Source: Streptomyces vilmorinianum (GTDB taxonomy: Bacteria > Actinomycetota > Actinomycetes > Streptomycetales > Streptomycetaceae). Taken from it: DNA of 64,000 nt. The notes below the pieces were generated by a model. That model was not told the DNA's origin and did no database searches. It worked only from the letters and a program-made list of their open reading frames with translations. The position numbers were made by a program, and so were the translations under genes. Of this stretch, positions 37,591 through 47,225 are shown piece after piece; within the stretch, counting starts at the first letter, position 1, and every line of letters starts with the position of its first letter. Location of the stretch: contig NZ_CP040244.1 of assembly GCF_005517195.1 (NCBI RefSeq), forward strand, positions 1,506,001-1,570,000, read 5' to 3'.

Positions 37591-39422
37591 GTGCCCCCCA
37601 GCGGCGAGGGCCCGCCGTGCAGCAGCGCGGGCCCGGCATCGCCACCCCCTCCCTCGAACGCTCCCTGGACTTCCGCTCCTCCGGCCTGCGGCTGCTGCGC
37701 ACCATGGCCCCCGACCGCCCCCGCCTCCTCGCCGTCCTCGCCGCCGCCGCGGCCGCCGTCGCCCTCTCCGTCCTCGCCCCCGCGATCCTCGGCCGCGCGA
37801 CCGACCTCGTCGTCACCGGCGCCGCGAGCCCGGCCGGCGTCGACTTCCCGGCCGTCGGCCGGGCGCTGGCCCTCGCCCTCGGGCTCGTGACCGGGGGCGC
37901 CGCGCTCACCTGGGCGCAGTCGCGGCTCGCGACGACCGTCGTCCAGCGGGCAGGACACCGGCTGCGCGCCCAGGCCCAGAGCAAGCTGGCGCGGCTGCCG
38001 CTGTCGTACTTCGACCGGCAGCCGCGCGGCGAGGTCCTCAGCCGGGCGACCAACGACATCGACAACATCACCCAGACCCTGCAACAGGCCTTCAGCCAGA
38101 TGGCCCGGGCCCTGCTCACCCTCGTGGGCGTGCTCGTGATGATGTTCTGGATCTCGCCCCTGCTGGCCTTGGTCGCGCTCGCGACCGTGCCGCTGTCCCT
38201 GTTCGTCGCGACCCGGATCGGCAAGCGCGCCCAACCGCAGTTCGTCCGCCAGTGGGCCGTCACCGGACGCCTCAACAGCCATGTCGAGGAGATGATCACC
38301 GGGCACGCCGAGGTCGTCGCCTTCGGGCGTCGCGAGGAGGCCGTGGCACGCTTCGACGAGCTCGGCGAGGAGCTGTACGGGGCGAGCTTCCGCGCCCAGT
38401 TCATGTCCGGCTTCATCCAGCCGGCCCTCACCTTCGTCGGCAACCTCAACTACGTCCTGATCGCGGTGGTCGGCGGGCTGCGGGTGGCGAGCGGAACGCT
38501 GACCGTCGGCGACGTCCAGGCCTTCGTCCAGTACTCGTACGAGTTCAACGGCCCGATCACCCAGGTCGCCGCCATGGCCAATCTGCTGCAGTCCGGAGTC
38601 GCCTCCGCCGAGCGGGTCTTCGACCTTCTCGACGCGCGGGAGGAGTCCCCGGCGCCCGAGGGCGCCCGGCGCGCGGAGCGGGCCACCGGCCGGGTCTCCT
38701 TCGAGAAGGTGGCGTTCCGCTACGAGCCGGAGAAGCCGCTCATCGAGGATCTGTCGCTGACGGTGGAGCCGGGCCAGACGGTCGCGATCGTCGGCCCGAC
38801 CGGCGCCGGCAAGACGACGCTGGTGAACCTGCTGATGCGGTTCTACGAGGTGACGGGCGGCCGGATCACCCTCGACGGCGTGGATGTCTCGGCGATGTCC
38901 CGCGAGGACCTCAGGTCCGGGATCGGGATGGTCCTCCAGGACACCTGGCTGTTCGGCGGGACCATCGCCGACAACATCGCGTACGGAGTCCCCGGGGAGG
39001 TCTCGCGCGATCGCATCGTCGAGGCCGCCATGGCCAGCCACGCCGACCGGTTCATCCGCACCCTGCCCGAGGGCTACGACACGGTCCTCGACGAGGACGG
39101 GGCGGGGCTCAGCGCGGGCGAGAAGCAGCTGATCACGATCGCGCGGGCGTTCCTGTCCGAGCCGGTGATCCTCGTCCTCGACGAGGCGACCAGCTCCGTC
39201 GACACCCGCACCGAGGTCCTCATCCAAAAGGCGATGTCCTCCCTCCGGGACGGCCGGACCAGCTTCGTCATCGCCCACCGGCTCTCCACCGTCAGGGACG
39301 CGGACGTGATCCTCGTGATGGAGGACGGGGCGATCGCCGAACAGGGCACACACGAGGAACTGTTGGCGGCGGGAGGCGCGTACGCCCGGCTGTACGCGGC
39401 GCAGTTCGCGACGGCGGCCTGA
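37587..39422 (+). CDS. Heterodimeric ABC exporter, catalytic subunit (copy 1)
   Basis: A 611-residue partner of the preceding exporter half. An N-terminal extension and six-helix domain precede the ATPase with Walker A GPTGAGKTTLVN (about 403), a non-canonical signature LSAGEKQLITIARAF, and Walker B VILVLDEATSSVD with the catalytic Glu. So one ATP site of the dimer is canonical and the other degenerate. The stretch 38733-38986 is almost identical at DNA level to the copy at 52305-52558 (see findings). GTG start overlaps the upstream stop. Confidence 0.93.
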   Translation: MSAPQRRGPAVQQRGPGIATPSLERSLDFRSSGLRLLRTMAPDRPRLLAVLAAAAAAVALSVLAPAILGRATDLVVTGAASPAGVDFPAVGRALALALGLVTGGAALTWAQSRLATTVVQRAGHRLRAQAQSKLARLPLSYFDRQPRGEVLSRATNDIDNITQTLQQAFSQMARALLTLVGVLVMMFWISPLLALVALATVPLSLFVATRIGKRAQPQFVRQWAVTGRLNSHVEEMITGHAEVVAFGRREEAVARFDELGEELYGASFRAQFMSGFIQPALTFVGNLNYVLIAVVGGLRVASGTLTVGDVQAFVQYSYEFNGPITQVAAMANLLQSGVASAERVFDLLDAREESPAPEGARRAERATGRVSFEKVAFRYEPEKPLIEDLSLTVEPGQTVAIVGPTGAGKTTLVNLLMRFYEVTGGRITLDGVDVSAMSREDLRSGIGMVLQDTWLFGGTIADNIAYGVPGEVSRDRIVEAAMASHADRFIRTLPEGYDTVLDEDGAGLSAGEKQLITIARAFLSEPVILVLDEATSSVDTRTEVLIQKAMSSLRDGRTSFVIAHRLSTVRDADVILVMEDGAIAEQGTHEELLAAGGAYARLYAAQFATAA

Positions 39423-39437
39423 CGGTACGGTGACGGC

Positions 39438-39761
39438 GTGACCCTCGCACTCACGGTACTGACCACCACCGACAGCGCCGCCAAGGCCCAGGAGCTCGCG
39501 CGCGGGGCGGTCGAGGCCCGCCTCGCCGCCTGCGCGCAGGTCTCCGGGCCCGTCACCTCCGTCTACCACTGGCGGAACGCGATCGAGACCGAGGAGGAAT
39601 GGCAGGTCCTCTTCAAGACGACCGAGGTGCGGTACGCGGCGCTGGAGGCCCATCTCCTCGCCGTGCACGACTACGACACCCCGGAGATCGTCGCCACACC
39701 GATCGTCCGGGCCTCGGCCGCCTACCTGGCGTGGATCGAGGCCGAGACGGTGACTCCGTGA
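39438..39761 (+). CDS. cutA: Divalent-cation tolerance protein CutA1
   Basis: A 107-residue trimeric CutA1 family protein: VLTTTDSAAKAQELARGAVEARLAACAQVSGPVTSVYHWRNAIETEEEWQVLFKTTEVRYAALEAHLLAVHDYDTPEIVATPI-like core, almost the entire length. The role in copper tolerance in E. coli is disputed, so cellular function is uncertain. The GTG lies 6 nt after TACGGT with no ribosome site, suggesting a leaderless start. Its stop overlaps the next GTG (GTGA). Confidence 0.94.
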   Translation: MTLALTVLTTTDSAAKAQELARGAVEARLAACAQVSGPVTSVYHWRNAIETEEEWQVLFKTTEVRYAALEAHLLAVHDYDTPEIVATPIVRASAAYLAWIEAETVTP

Positions 39762-40153
39762 GGGAGCTGCCGTTCTTCGTGTACGGCACGCTGCGGCCCG
39801 GCGAGTACAACCACGACCGCTTCCTCCTCGGCCGGACCTCCTCGGAGGAGCCGGCCGGGCTCCCGGGCGCGCTCCTGTACGACGGGCCCGGCTATCCGTA
39901 CGCCGTTCCCGGCGACGGCCGGATCGCGGGCGACCTGGTGACCGCCGCGCCCGGCGCGTACGGCGAACTGCTCTTCGTACTGGACCACCTGGAGGGGCCC
40001 GCGGGCTACGAGCGGGCCGAGCGCGAGGTGGTACGAGAGCGGGACGGGGCCGTCGTACGTGCCTGGGTCTGGTTCGCGGCGCCCGGCACGCCGCACGGCC
40101 CGCTCATTCGGGGCGGGGACTGGCGGGCTCGAGGCGGACCGCGCACACCTTGA
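39758..40153 (+). CDS. Gamma-glutamylcyclotransferase-fold protein
   Basis: A 131-residue AIG2/GGCT-like protein: PFFVYGTLRPGEYNHDRFLLG at the N-terminus and the downstream LLFVLDHLEGPAGYERAEREVV segment expected to carry the acidic catalytic residue. The family opens gamma-glutamyl linkages in small peptides or sugars, but the substrate here is unknown. It is translationally coupled to cutA. Its 3' end overlaps the convergent nasA gene by 50 bp. Confidence 0.88.
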   Translation: MRELPFFVYGTLRPGEYNHDRFLLGRTSSEEPAGLPGALLYDGPGYPYAVPGDGRIAGDLVTAAPGAYGELLFVLDHLEGPAGYERAEREVVRERDGAVVRAWVWFAAPGTPHGPLIRGGDWRARGGPRTP

Positions 40154-42488
40154 ACTCGGGCATCCGCGAGACGGGGTCGAGCGCCGGATTCGTGAGCGTG
40201 TTCGCCCGCCCCTCGCCCGGCCAGTGGAACGGCATGAAGACCGTGTCCGGCCGGATGCCCGTGGTGATCCGGGCAGGCGCGACCGCCCGCCCGCGCCGCG
40301 AGATCACGGCGATCCGCTCGCCCTCGCCCACCCCGAGGCGCTCCGCGAGCCGCGGGTGCAGCTCCACGAAGGCGCCGGGCGCGGCCGCGTTCAGCTCGTC
40401 GACGCGCCGGGTCTGCGCCCCGGACTGGTACTGCGAGACGACCCGCCCGGTCGTCAGCACGATCGGATACTCGGCGTCCGTCTCCTCCCCGGCGGCCCGA
40501 TGCACGACGGGCACGAACCGCGCCCGCCCGTCGACGGTCGCGAACCGGTCGAGGAAGAGCCGCGGCGTACCGGGGTGCGGCCGCGGAGCCGCGGCCGGCA
40601 CGACACCGCCCGTCGCCGTGGCGCCCGCCCACGAGGCGCTCGCGCCCGTGGCGGCGTGCGCAGGGTCGCCGGGCTCGGCCCCGGTTCCGTCCGCGCCCGC
40701 TCGCGCGGCGCCCGGCACCGGGTCGCGGGGCTCGGCCCCGGACGTTCCCGAGGCAGGAACCACCTGGCTCGGCGCGTCCGCCACGCCCGCCGGCAGGTCG
40801 GCGGCCTCGGCCGCGAGACCGGTTGCTGTCGGCCGATCCGGCGCCGCCGCCGACAGGTCCGGGTCCGGCGCCGGCTCCTCCGGGCACGGCCAGAACACGC
40901 CGTTCTCCTCGCGGATGCGGCGGTAGCTGATGCCGGAGTAGTCCGCCGGGCCGCCCGCCGAGGCGCGGCGGAGTTCGTCGAAGACCTCCTCCGGGTCCGT
41001 CGGGAAGCCCTTCTCCCAGCCGAGCAGACCGGCCAGCGCGTGCAGTACCTCCAGGTCGCTGCGGACGCCCTCCGGCGGAGTGATGGCCCGCTGCCGCAGC
41101 AGCACCCTGCCCTCCAGGTTGGTCGTGGTCCCCGTCTCCTCCGCCCACTGGGTGACCGGCAGCACGACGTCCGCCAGCTCCGCCGTCTCCGACAGGACCA
41201 CGTCCGCGACCGCCAGGAAGTCGAGCGAGCGCAGCCGCTCCTCGATGTGCGCGGCGCGCGGCGCCGAGACGACCGGGTTGGAGCCCATCAGGAGCAGGGC
41301 CTTCACGTCCTGCCCCAGCGCGTCGAGGAGTTCGTACGCGCTGCGCCCCGGCCCCGGCAGCGACTCCGGCGCCACCCCCCACACCCGGGCCACGTGCGCC
41401 CGCGCCGCCGGGTCGTCGAGCTTGCGGTAGCCGGGGAGCTGGTCGGCCTTCTGCCCGTGCTCGCGGCCGCCCTGGCCGTTGCCCTGGCCGGTGAGGCACC
41501 CGTAGCCGCTCAGCGGCCGCCCGGCCTTCCCCGTCGCCAGGCACAGGTTGATCCACGCGCCGACCGTGTCCGTCCCCTTCGACTGCTGCTCGGGGCCGCG
41601 CGCGGTGAGCACCATCCCGGTCTCCGCGTCGCAGAACATCCGCATGGCGTCGCGCAGCTGCGGCACCGGCACGCCGGTGATCCGCTCGACGAGCTCGGGC
41701 CAGTGGGACATCGCCCCGGCCCGGGCCGCCTCCCACCCCTCCGTACGCTCCCGGATGAACTCCTCGTCCGTGCGGCCCTCGGACACGACCAGATGCAGCA
41801 GCCCGAGCGCGAGCGCGAGGTCCGTCCCCGGCCGGGGCGCGAGATGGAGGTCGGCCTGCTCGGCGGTGCGGGTGCGGCGCGGGTCGACGACGATGAGCTT
41901 TCCGCCGTTCGCCTTCAGCTCGGTGAGGTAGCGCAGCGCGGGCGGCATGGTCTCGGCGAGGTTGGAGCCGACGAGGATCACGCAGCCGGTGCGGGGGATG
42001 TCCTCCAGCGGGAAGGGGAGCCCCCGGTCGAGCCCGAAGGCGCGGGTGTGCGCGGCCGCCGCGGACGACATGCAGAAGCGGCCGTTGTAGTCGATCTGCG
42101 AGGTGGCGAGGACGAGCCGGGCGAACTTGCCGAGCGTGTACGCCTTCTCGTTGGTGAGACCGCCGCCGCCGAAGACCCCCACGGCATCGGGTCCGTGGTC
42201 GGCGCGGGTCCGGCGCAGCCCGTCGGCGACGGCGGCGAGAGCCTCCTCCCAGGTGGCGGGCTTCAGGGCGCCTGTGTCAGGGCAACGGACCAGGGGCCCG
42301 GTCAGCCTGACCCGGGAGGAGAGCACGGCCGGGGCGGTGCGGCCCTTGCCGCACAGCGCGCCCCGGTTGACGGGGAAGTCCGTGCGCTCGACCACCTCGA
42401 CGGACCGCTCGGCCGTGGGGCGGAGCGACATACCGCACTGGAGGGCGCAGTAGGGGCAGTGCGTGGGGGTGGTGACAGCCTCGGACAT
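40104..42488 (-). CDS. nasA: Assimilatory nitrate reductase catalytic subunit NasA
   Basis: A 794-residue molybdopterin oxidoreductase reducing nitrate to nitrite for assimilation. The N-terminal [4Fe-4S] ligands are in HCPYCALQCGM and ALCGKG. Mo-bis-MGD binding motifs include GRFCMSSAAAAHTRAFG, VGSNLAETMPP, and LLLMGSNPVVSAP. The C-terminal molydopterin-binding domain begins at PIVLTTGRVVSQYQSGAQTRR. Residues about 539-640 form a Pro/Ala/Gly-rich insertion with no family counterpart I know. No reductase subunit adjoins, so electron donors must be encoded elsewhere. Confidence 0.94.
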   Translation of the reverse strand: MSEAVTTPTHCPYCALQCGMSLRPTAERSVEVVERTDFPVNRGALCGKGRTAPAVLSSRVRLTGPLVRCPDTGALKPATWEEALAAVADGLRRTRADHGPDAVGVFGGGGLTNEKAYTLGKFARLVLATSQIDYNGRFCMSSAAAAHTRAFGLDRGLPFPLEDIPRTGCVILVGSNLAETMPPALRYLTELKANGGKLIVVDPRRTRTAEQADLHLAPRPGTDLALALGLLHLVVSEGRTDEEFIRERTEGWEAARAGAMSHWPELVERITGVPVPQLRDAMRMFCDAETGMVLTARGPEQQSKGTDTVGAWINLCLATGKAGRPLSGYGCLTGQGNGQGGREHGQKADQLPGYRKLDDPAARAHVARVWGVAPESLPGPGRSAYELLDALGQDVKALLLMGSNPVVSAPRAAHIEERLRSLDFLAVADVVLSETAELADVVLPVTQWAEETGTTTNLEGRVLLRQRAITPPEGVRSDLEVLHALAGLLGWEKGFPTDPEEVFDELRRASAGGPADYSGISYRRIREENGVFWPCPEEPAPDPDLSAAAPDRPTATGLAAEAADLPAGVADAPSQVVPASGTSGAEPRDPVPGAARAGADGTGAEPGDPAHAATGASASWAGATATGGVVPAAAPRPHPGTPRLFLDRFATVDGRARFVPVVHRAAGEETDAEYPIVLTTGRVVSQYQSGAQTRRVDELNAAAPGAFVELHPRLAERLGVGEGERIAVISRRGRAVAPARITTGIRPDTVFMPFHWPGEGRANTLTNPALDPVSRMPEFKVCAVRLEPASPRPE

Positions 42489-42594
42489 GCGGAAAGCGTG
42501 CGACGGGCGTGTTACGGGAAGGGGCGCGCCGGATTACAAGTCCTGTGCTTCCTGCTCCCCCGCGGACCGTCCGCGAGGTGAGGTCCTGCCAGGG

Positions 42595-43299
42595 TCAGCC
42601 CGCCGACGCGAGCGCCTCCGTCACGCCCTCCTCGCGCTCCCCGAGGAAGTGCGGATCCGGCCGCAGCGTCGCGTCCACGGCCGCCTTGCCCGCCGCGACG
42701 AGTTCCCGGACGCCGCCGTAGTAGAAGACGGAGTCGTGGGGTTCGACGACCTTGACTCCGTACGACTCGATTCCGGCCGCCCCGCACAGGGCCACGGCCC
42801 GCTTGATGTGGAAGTCCTGGGTGACGAGGACGGCCCGGTCGACACCGAAGATCTTCTTCGCGCGGACGCAGGAGTCCCAGGTGTCGAAGCCCGCGTAGTC
42901 GCTGACGATCCGGCCGTCCGGCACCCCGCGCTCGGCGAGGTACGCGCGCATGGCGTCGGGCTCGTCGTACTCGACCCGGCTGTTGTCGCCGGTGACGAGG
43001 ACGACCTTGACCTTGCCGGCCCGGTAGAGCTCGGCGGCGGTGTCGAGGCGGTGCGCGAGGTACGGCGTGGGCCGCCCCTTCCACAGGCCGGCGCCGAAGA
43101 CGACGGCGACGTCCTGGGCGGGCACGTCGGCGGTGGTCCGCAGCCGGCTGTCGGCGGCGGCGTGCGTCCAGGTGGCCGGCGCGAGGGCGAGGACGGCGCT
43201 CAGCATCACGGCCTGGACGGTGCGGCGCCGGGCGCGCGTGGTGCGCGGCAGCGGCGGCACCCGCTTCAGCCGGGCGAGTACCGGTCCTACGCGTCGCAT
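42595..43299 (-). CDS. SanA/YdcF-like (DUF218) envelope protein
   Basis: A 234-residue protein with one N-terminal membrane segment (VQAVMLSAVLALAPATWTHA) and a DUF218 domain: VAVVFGAGLWKGRPTPYLAHRLDTAAELYRAGKVKVVLVTGDNS, then CVRAKKIFGVDRAVLVTQDFHIKRAVALCGAAGI. This matches the SanA group, linked in enterobacteria to envelope barrier function; biochemical activity is unknown. GGAGG lies 7 nt before the ATG. It lies between nasA and the aquaporin-like gene on the same strand. Confidence 0.9.
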   Translation of the reverse strand: MRRVGPVLARLKRVPPLPRTTRARRRTVQAVMLSAVLALAPATWTHAAADSRLRTTADVPAQDVAVVFGAGLWKGRPTPYLAHRLDTAAELYRAGKVKVVLVTGDNSRVEYDEPDAMRAYLAERGVPDGRIVSDYAGFDTWDSCVRAKKIFGVDRAVLVTQDFHIKRAVALCGAAGIESYGVKVVEPHDSVFYYGGVRELVAAGKAAVDATLRPDPHFLGEREEGVTEALASAG

Positions 43300-43330
43300 G
43301 GACGAACCTCCGTCGATCTTGTCTGCCCCG

Positions 43331-44047
43331 TCACTCCTCTCGACGTCGAACGGGGCCGTTCGGTTCACCGCGGCCGTACAGAACGGCGGCGAGGGCGATG
43401 CCGAGCAGGGCGCCGAGCAGCTGCGCCCCGACGAATCCGGGCAGCGAGCCGGGGGCGATTCCGGTGAACGAGTCGGAGAAGGAGCGGCCGATCGTCGCCG
43501 CAGGGTTGGAGAAGGAGCCCGAGGACGTGAACCAGATCGCCGCCAGGATGTACCCGCCCACGGCGACCGGTGCGAGCGAGGAGCGGCCGATGCGCCGCAG
43601 GCCCTCGACGACCAGGACGAGCCCGGCGGTGGCGACGGTCTCGCCGAGCAGGAGATGGGTGTCCGAGCGGACCTGCGTGGACCAGGTGCCGGGGGCCCGA
43701 CCGAACATGGCCTCGGCGAGGAGGGCGCCGATGACGGCGCCGACGAGCTGGGCCGCGGTGTAGGCGGTGACCTGGCGCAGGCCCGGCGCGTCGTCCTCAC
43801 CGCGGCGGGCCCACCAGTCGGAGAGGGTGACGACCGGGTTGAGATGGCCGCCGGAGATCGGGCCGAGGAGGGCGATGAGCAGCGCGAGCCCGAGGGCGGA
43901 GGCGAGCGAGTTGGCCAGCAGCCGCACCCCTGTGTCCTGGCTGAGGGCGACCGCCTGGATGCCCGACCCGACGACGACGGCCACCAGGGCGGCGGTGCCG
44001 ACGAGTTCGGCGGCCGCCCGCCGGGCGAGAGAGGGAGTCATTCGCAT
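43331..44047 (-). CDS. MIP family channel (aquaporin-like)
   Basis: A 238-residue membrane channel with six helices and both half-helix NPA-type motifs: HLNPVVT (NPV) in the first half and FSNPAAT (NPA) in the second. The replaced first NPA and overall size fit prokaryotic aquaporin/aquaglyceroporin-like members, including those found in arsenic clusters; no arsenic genes adjoin here. It is upstream of and co-directional with the SanA-like gene (31 bp apart), perhaps co-transcribed. Solute not determined. Confidence 0.92.
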   Translation of the reverse strand: MRMTPSLARRAAAELVGTAALVAVVVGSGIQAVALSQDTGVRLLANSLASALGLALLIALLGPISGGHLNPVVTLSDWWARRGEDDAPGLRQVTAYTAAQLVGAVIGALLAEAMFGRAPGTWSTQVRSDTHLLLGETVATAGLVLVVEGLRRIGRSSLAPVAVGGYILAAIWFTSSGSFSNPAATIGRSFSDSFTGIAPGSLPGFVGAQLLGALLGIALAAVLYGRGEPNGPVRRREE

Positions 44048-44113
44048 GCCGGAAAAGATATTCCGCTAGATAAAAGAATGAGGGGAGGAGGGGGCAACCC
44101 GTACGATCCGCGC

Positions 44114-44806
44114 ATGATCATGGAAGCTGTCCGCAACAACGCCGAGTGGTGCGAGGCGATGTGCCGCGCCCACGGCCGCCCCGGCGCCTTCGGCCCGCGC
44201 GCCTGGACCAACGGCCGCCGCACCCCGCTGTACTACCCGGACGCGGTGACGCTGACGGCCGACGCGTCCGTACGGGACGTCCTCGACACCATCGACCGGA
44301 GCGCCCCCGGCGCCTCGGTCAAGGACAGCTTCGCCGGCCTCGACCTGGCCGGTGAGGGCTTCGAACTGCTCTTCGGGGCGCGCTGGATCCACCGGACCGC
44401 CGGACTCCCCGTGCCGTCCACGGACGCGTCGTGGCGCCCGGTCCGCACCCCGGAGGAGCTGGCCGCCTGGGCCACGGCGTGGAGCGGCGGGGACGCCGAC
44501 GAGGCCGCCCTGTTCCGTGCCGAGCTGCTCGCCGACCCGGCGACGGCGGTCGTCGCGGGGTACGGCGCCGACGGCCGGATCGTCGGGGGAGCGGTGCTCA
44601 GCGACAGCGGCACGGTGACCGGCGTGTCCAACCTCTTCGCCGCGGAGGGCACCGACCCGGCCGAGGCGTGGGCCGGCTGTCTCGCCCTGGTACGCGACGG
44701 CGTCCCCGTCGTCGGCTACGAGTCCGGCGACGACCTGCCGCCCGCGCTGGCCCTCGGCTTCGAGGAGATCGGGGACCTGCGGGTCTGGCTGGACACGGGC
44801 GCCTGA
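44114..44806 (+). CDS. Hypothetical protein with GNAT-like C-terminal part
   Basis: A 230-residue protein. The N-terminal half (NAEWCEAMCRAHGRPGAFGPRAWTNGRRTPLYYPDAVTL) and later ARWIHRTAGLP are conserved-looking. The C-terminal half (AVVAGYGADGRIVGGAVLSDSGTVTGVSNLFA ... ALGFEEIGDLRVWL) resembles a degenerate acetyltransferase fold. ATG 44114 lies exactly 6 nt after TACGAT with no ribosome site, which supports this start as a leaderless message; ATG 44078 is in frame but less likely. Function unknown. Confidence 0.75.
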   Translation: MIMEAVRNNAEWCEAMCRAHGRPGAFGPRAWTNGRRTPLYYPDAVTLTADASVRDVLDTIDRSAPGASVKDSFAGLDLAGEGFELLFGARWIHRTAGLPVPSTDASWRPVRTPEELAAWATAWSGGDADEAALFRAELLADPATAVVAGYGADGRIVGGAVLSDSGTVTGVSNLFAAEGTDPAEAWAGCLALVRDGVPVVGYESGDDLPPALALGFEEIGDLRVWLDTGA

Positions 44807-44895
44807 CAGCGGCTCCGGGCGGGCGGTGAGCCGAAGGAAAACAGTCGTGACCCTGGCGCAACGGGGCGGCAACGAGCCGCCGCCAGGATCGGTGC

Positions 44896-45765
44896 ATGAC
44901 GGAGCCGGACACCACGTTCGACAGCACTGCCGAGCTGCTCGGCCGGATCACGACGCAGCTCGGCAGCCAGCTGAGCCGTCTCCACCGCGACAGAACGCGC
45001 AGGCCGCCCATGAACAGGCCCACGAGCAGCCCCACCCTCGTCGCCGTCGGTCACGGCAGCCGCGACCCCCGGGCACGCGCCACGCTCGCCCTGCTGCTCG
45101 ACCGGGTCCGTGAACTCCGCCCCGGCCTCGACGTCCGCCTCGCCCACATCGAGCTGAACGCCCCGCTCGTCGGCGAGGTCCTCGACGAGCTCGCGGGCGA
45201 GGACGCCGTACTCGTCCCCCTCCTCTTCGGCCGCGGCTACCACGTCAAGCACGACCTGCCCGCCGCTGCCGCCGCCGCGCCGGCGCCGCGGACCCGGATC
45301 GCCGCCCCGCTCGGCCCGCACCCGCTGCTGGTGGAGGCCCTCGCCGACCGCCTCGCCGAGGCCGGCTGGACCGCCGCCGACAGCGCGTCCCGCTCCACCG
45401 GCGTCGTCCTCGCCGCCGCCGGGTCCCGCGACCCCGAGTCCACCGCCGACATCCGCCGCACCGCCGCGCTGCTCGGCGAACGGCTCGGAGGCGTACCGGT
45501 CGTCGCCGCGTACGCCTCCGCCGCCACCCCCACCGTGCCCGAGGCCCTGCACGCCCTCGCCGCGCGCGGCCGCCACCGGATCGCCGTCGCCTCCTGCTTC
45601 ACGGCCCCCGGCCTCTTCGCCACCCGCAGCGCCGCCCACGCCCCCTGGATCGCCTCCTCCCCCCTCGGCGCCCACCCCGCCCTCGCCCGCCTCGTCCTCC
45701 ACCGCTACGACCAGACCCTCACCGCCCCCACCACCACCCCCAGGCGAGAACTCACCTCCGCCTAA
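44896..45765 (+). CDS. Sirohydrochlorin chelatase CbiX-like
   Basis: A 289-residue protein with two CbiX half-domains: [25 protein letters not shown] ... [19 protein letters not shown] in the first and [28 protein letters not shown] in the second. The family inserts iron or cobalt into sirohydrochlorin; siroheme supply for NirB is the likely purpose. The first 38 residues ([22 protein letters not shown]) precede the domain; a start at ATG 45010 would remove them. CAGGAT located 6 nt before ATG 44896 supports the longer form. Confidence 0.9.
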   Translation: MTEPDTTFDSTAELLGRITTQLGSQLSRLHRDRTRRPPMNRPTSSPTLVAVGHGSRDPRARATLALLLDRVRELRPGLDVRLAHIELNAPLVGEVLDELAGEDAVLVPLLFGRGYHVKHDLPAAAAAAPAPRTRIAAPLGPHPLLVEALADRLAEAGWTAADSASRSTGVVLAAAGSRDPESTADIRRTAALLGERLGGVPVVAAYASAATPTVPEALHALAARGRHRIAVASCFTAPGLFATRSAAHAPWIASSPLGAHPALARLVLHRYDQTLTAPTTTPRRELTSA

Positions 45766-45800
45766 CCCCACCTGTCGGTCCCGCCGGTTACCTTCGGTGC

Positions 45801-47096
45801 ATGGAAGGCATCACGGACACCCCCGGCTACGACGACACCGCGACCGAGCGCTGGGCCGCCGAGCCCGACAAGCGGCCCGGGCGGACCGCCTTCCAGCGGG
45901 ATCGCGCGCGGGTGCTGCACTCCAGCGCCCTGCGCAGACTCGCCGGCAAGACCCAGGTCGTCACCCCCGGATCCCGCAGCCACGCCTGGGACGCCAGCCC
46001 CCGGACCCGGCTCACCCACTCCCTGGAGTGCGCGCAGGTCGGCCGCGAGCTCGGTGCCGCGCTCGGCTGCGATCCCGATCTCGTCGAGGCCGCCTGCCTC
46101 GCCCACGACATGGGCCACCCGCCCTTCGGGCACAACGGCGAAGTGGCCCTCAACGACTTCGCCAAGGACTGCGGCGGCTTCGAGGGCAACGCCCAGTCCC
46201 TGCGCCTGCTCACCCGCATCGAACCCAAGCGGTTCGTCCCCGACACGGAGAGCGGCGACCTCGTCAGCGTCGGGCTCAACCTCACCCGCGCCGCCCTCGA
46301 CGCCGCCACCAAGTACCCCTGGCCGCGCGGCGGGCACCCCGAGGACCCCGACTCGTCCAAGTTCGGCGTCTACGAGGACGACCTCCCCGTCTTCGCCTGG
46401 GCCCGGCAGGGCGCCCCCGCCCACCGCAAGTGCTTCGAGGCCCAGGTCATGGACTGGTCCGACGACGTCGCGTACTCCGTCCACGACTTCGAGGACGGCC
46501 TGCACGCCGGCCACATCGACCCGAACATGCTCTTCGCCGAGCCCGAGCGCGCCGACATCTGGGCCGTCGCCATCGGCCGTTACGTACCGTCGGACACCGA
46601 CCCGCAGGAGCTCGCCGACGCCCTCGACCGGCTCGTCGACCAGGACTGGTGGCCGCACGGCTACGACGGATCGGCCGTCGCCCAGGCCCGCCTCAAGGAC
46701 GCCACCAGCCAGCTGATCGGCCGCTTCTGCCTCGCCGCCGAGGGCGCCACCCGCCAGGCGTACGGATCCGGCCGCCTCACCCGGTACGCCGCCGAACTCG
46801 TCGTCCCCCGCGAGACCCGCAACGAATGCGCCGTTCTCAAGGCCGTCGCCGACCGGTACGTCATGCAGCGCGCCGAACAGGAGGCCCTCCGCGCCGACCA
46901 GCGCATCGTCCTCGCCGAACTCGCCGAGGGCCTCACCGCCCGCGCCCCCGAGGGCCTCGACCCGCAGTTCCGCGCCCTGTTCGTGGCGGCCGGCGACGAC
47001 CGGTCGCGCAAGCGGGTGATCATCGACCAGATCGCCTCCCTCACCGACGCCTCCGCCCGCACCCTCCACGCCCGCCTGCGCCCCCGCCGAAGCTGA
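45801..47096 (+). CDS. dgt: Deoxyguanosinetriphosphate triphosphohydrolase-like protein
   Basis: A 431-residue HD-domain dNTPase. The metal-binding HD signature is spread over [16 protein letters not shown] and [16 protein letters not shown], followed by [10 protein letters not shown]. The family hydrolyses dNTPs to nucleosides and triphosphate, balancing pools for replication. ATG 45801 is 6 nt after TACCTT and has no Shine-Dalgarno sequence, so it is probably leaderless. It lies in the dnaG neighbourhood, a common actinobacterial arrangement. Confidence 0.95.
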   Translation: MEGITDTPGYDDTATERWAAEPDKRPGRTAFQRDRARVLHSSALRRLAGKTQVVTPGSRSHAWDASPRTRLTHSLECAQVGRELGAALGCDPDLVEAACLAHDMGHPPFGHNGEVALNDFAKDCGGFEGNAQSLRLLTRIEPKRFVPDTESGDLVSVGLNLTRAALDAATKYPWPRGGHPEDPDSSKFGVYEDDLPVFAWARQGAPAHRKCFEAQVMDWSDDVAYSVHDFEDGLHAGHIDPNMLFAEPERADIWAVAIGRYVPSDTDPQELADALDRLVDQDWWPHGYDGSAVAQARLKDATSQLIGRFCLAAEGATRQAYGSGRLTRYAAELVVPRETRNECAVLKAVADRYVMQRAEQEALRADQRIVLAELAEGLTARAPEGLDPQFRALFVAAGDDRSRKRVIIDQIASLTDASARTLHARLRPRRS

Positions 47097-47225
47097 CCCT
47101 CGGCGGCCCCGCCCTCTTCCGCCACCACGCTCCGTGCGGGACGCTCGGCTCAGGGCCCGAGGCGGAACGGCTCGCCGAACGCCCGGAGGCGTAGCGTAGA
47201 AGCGGTCGCAACGAGGAGGCATCAA

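Noticed and set aside
42489..42560. A GlnR site upstream of nasA
   Set aside because: GTAAC and related pentamers occur, but the 6-nt spacing and second half sites are not preserved, so the match is not better than chance by eye.
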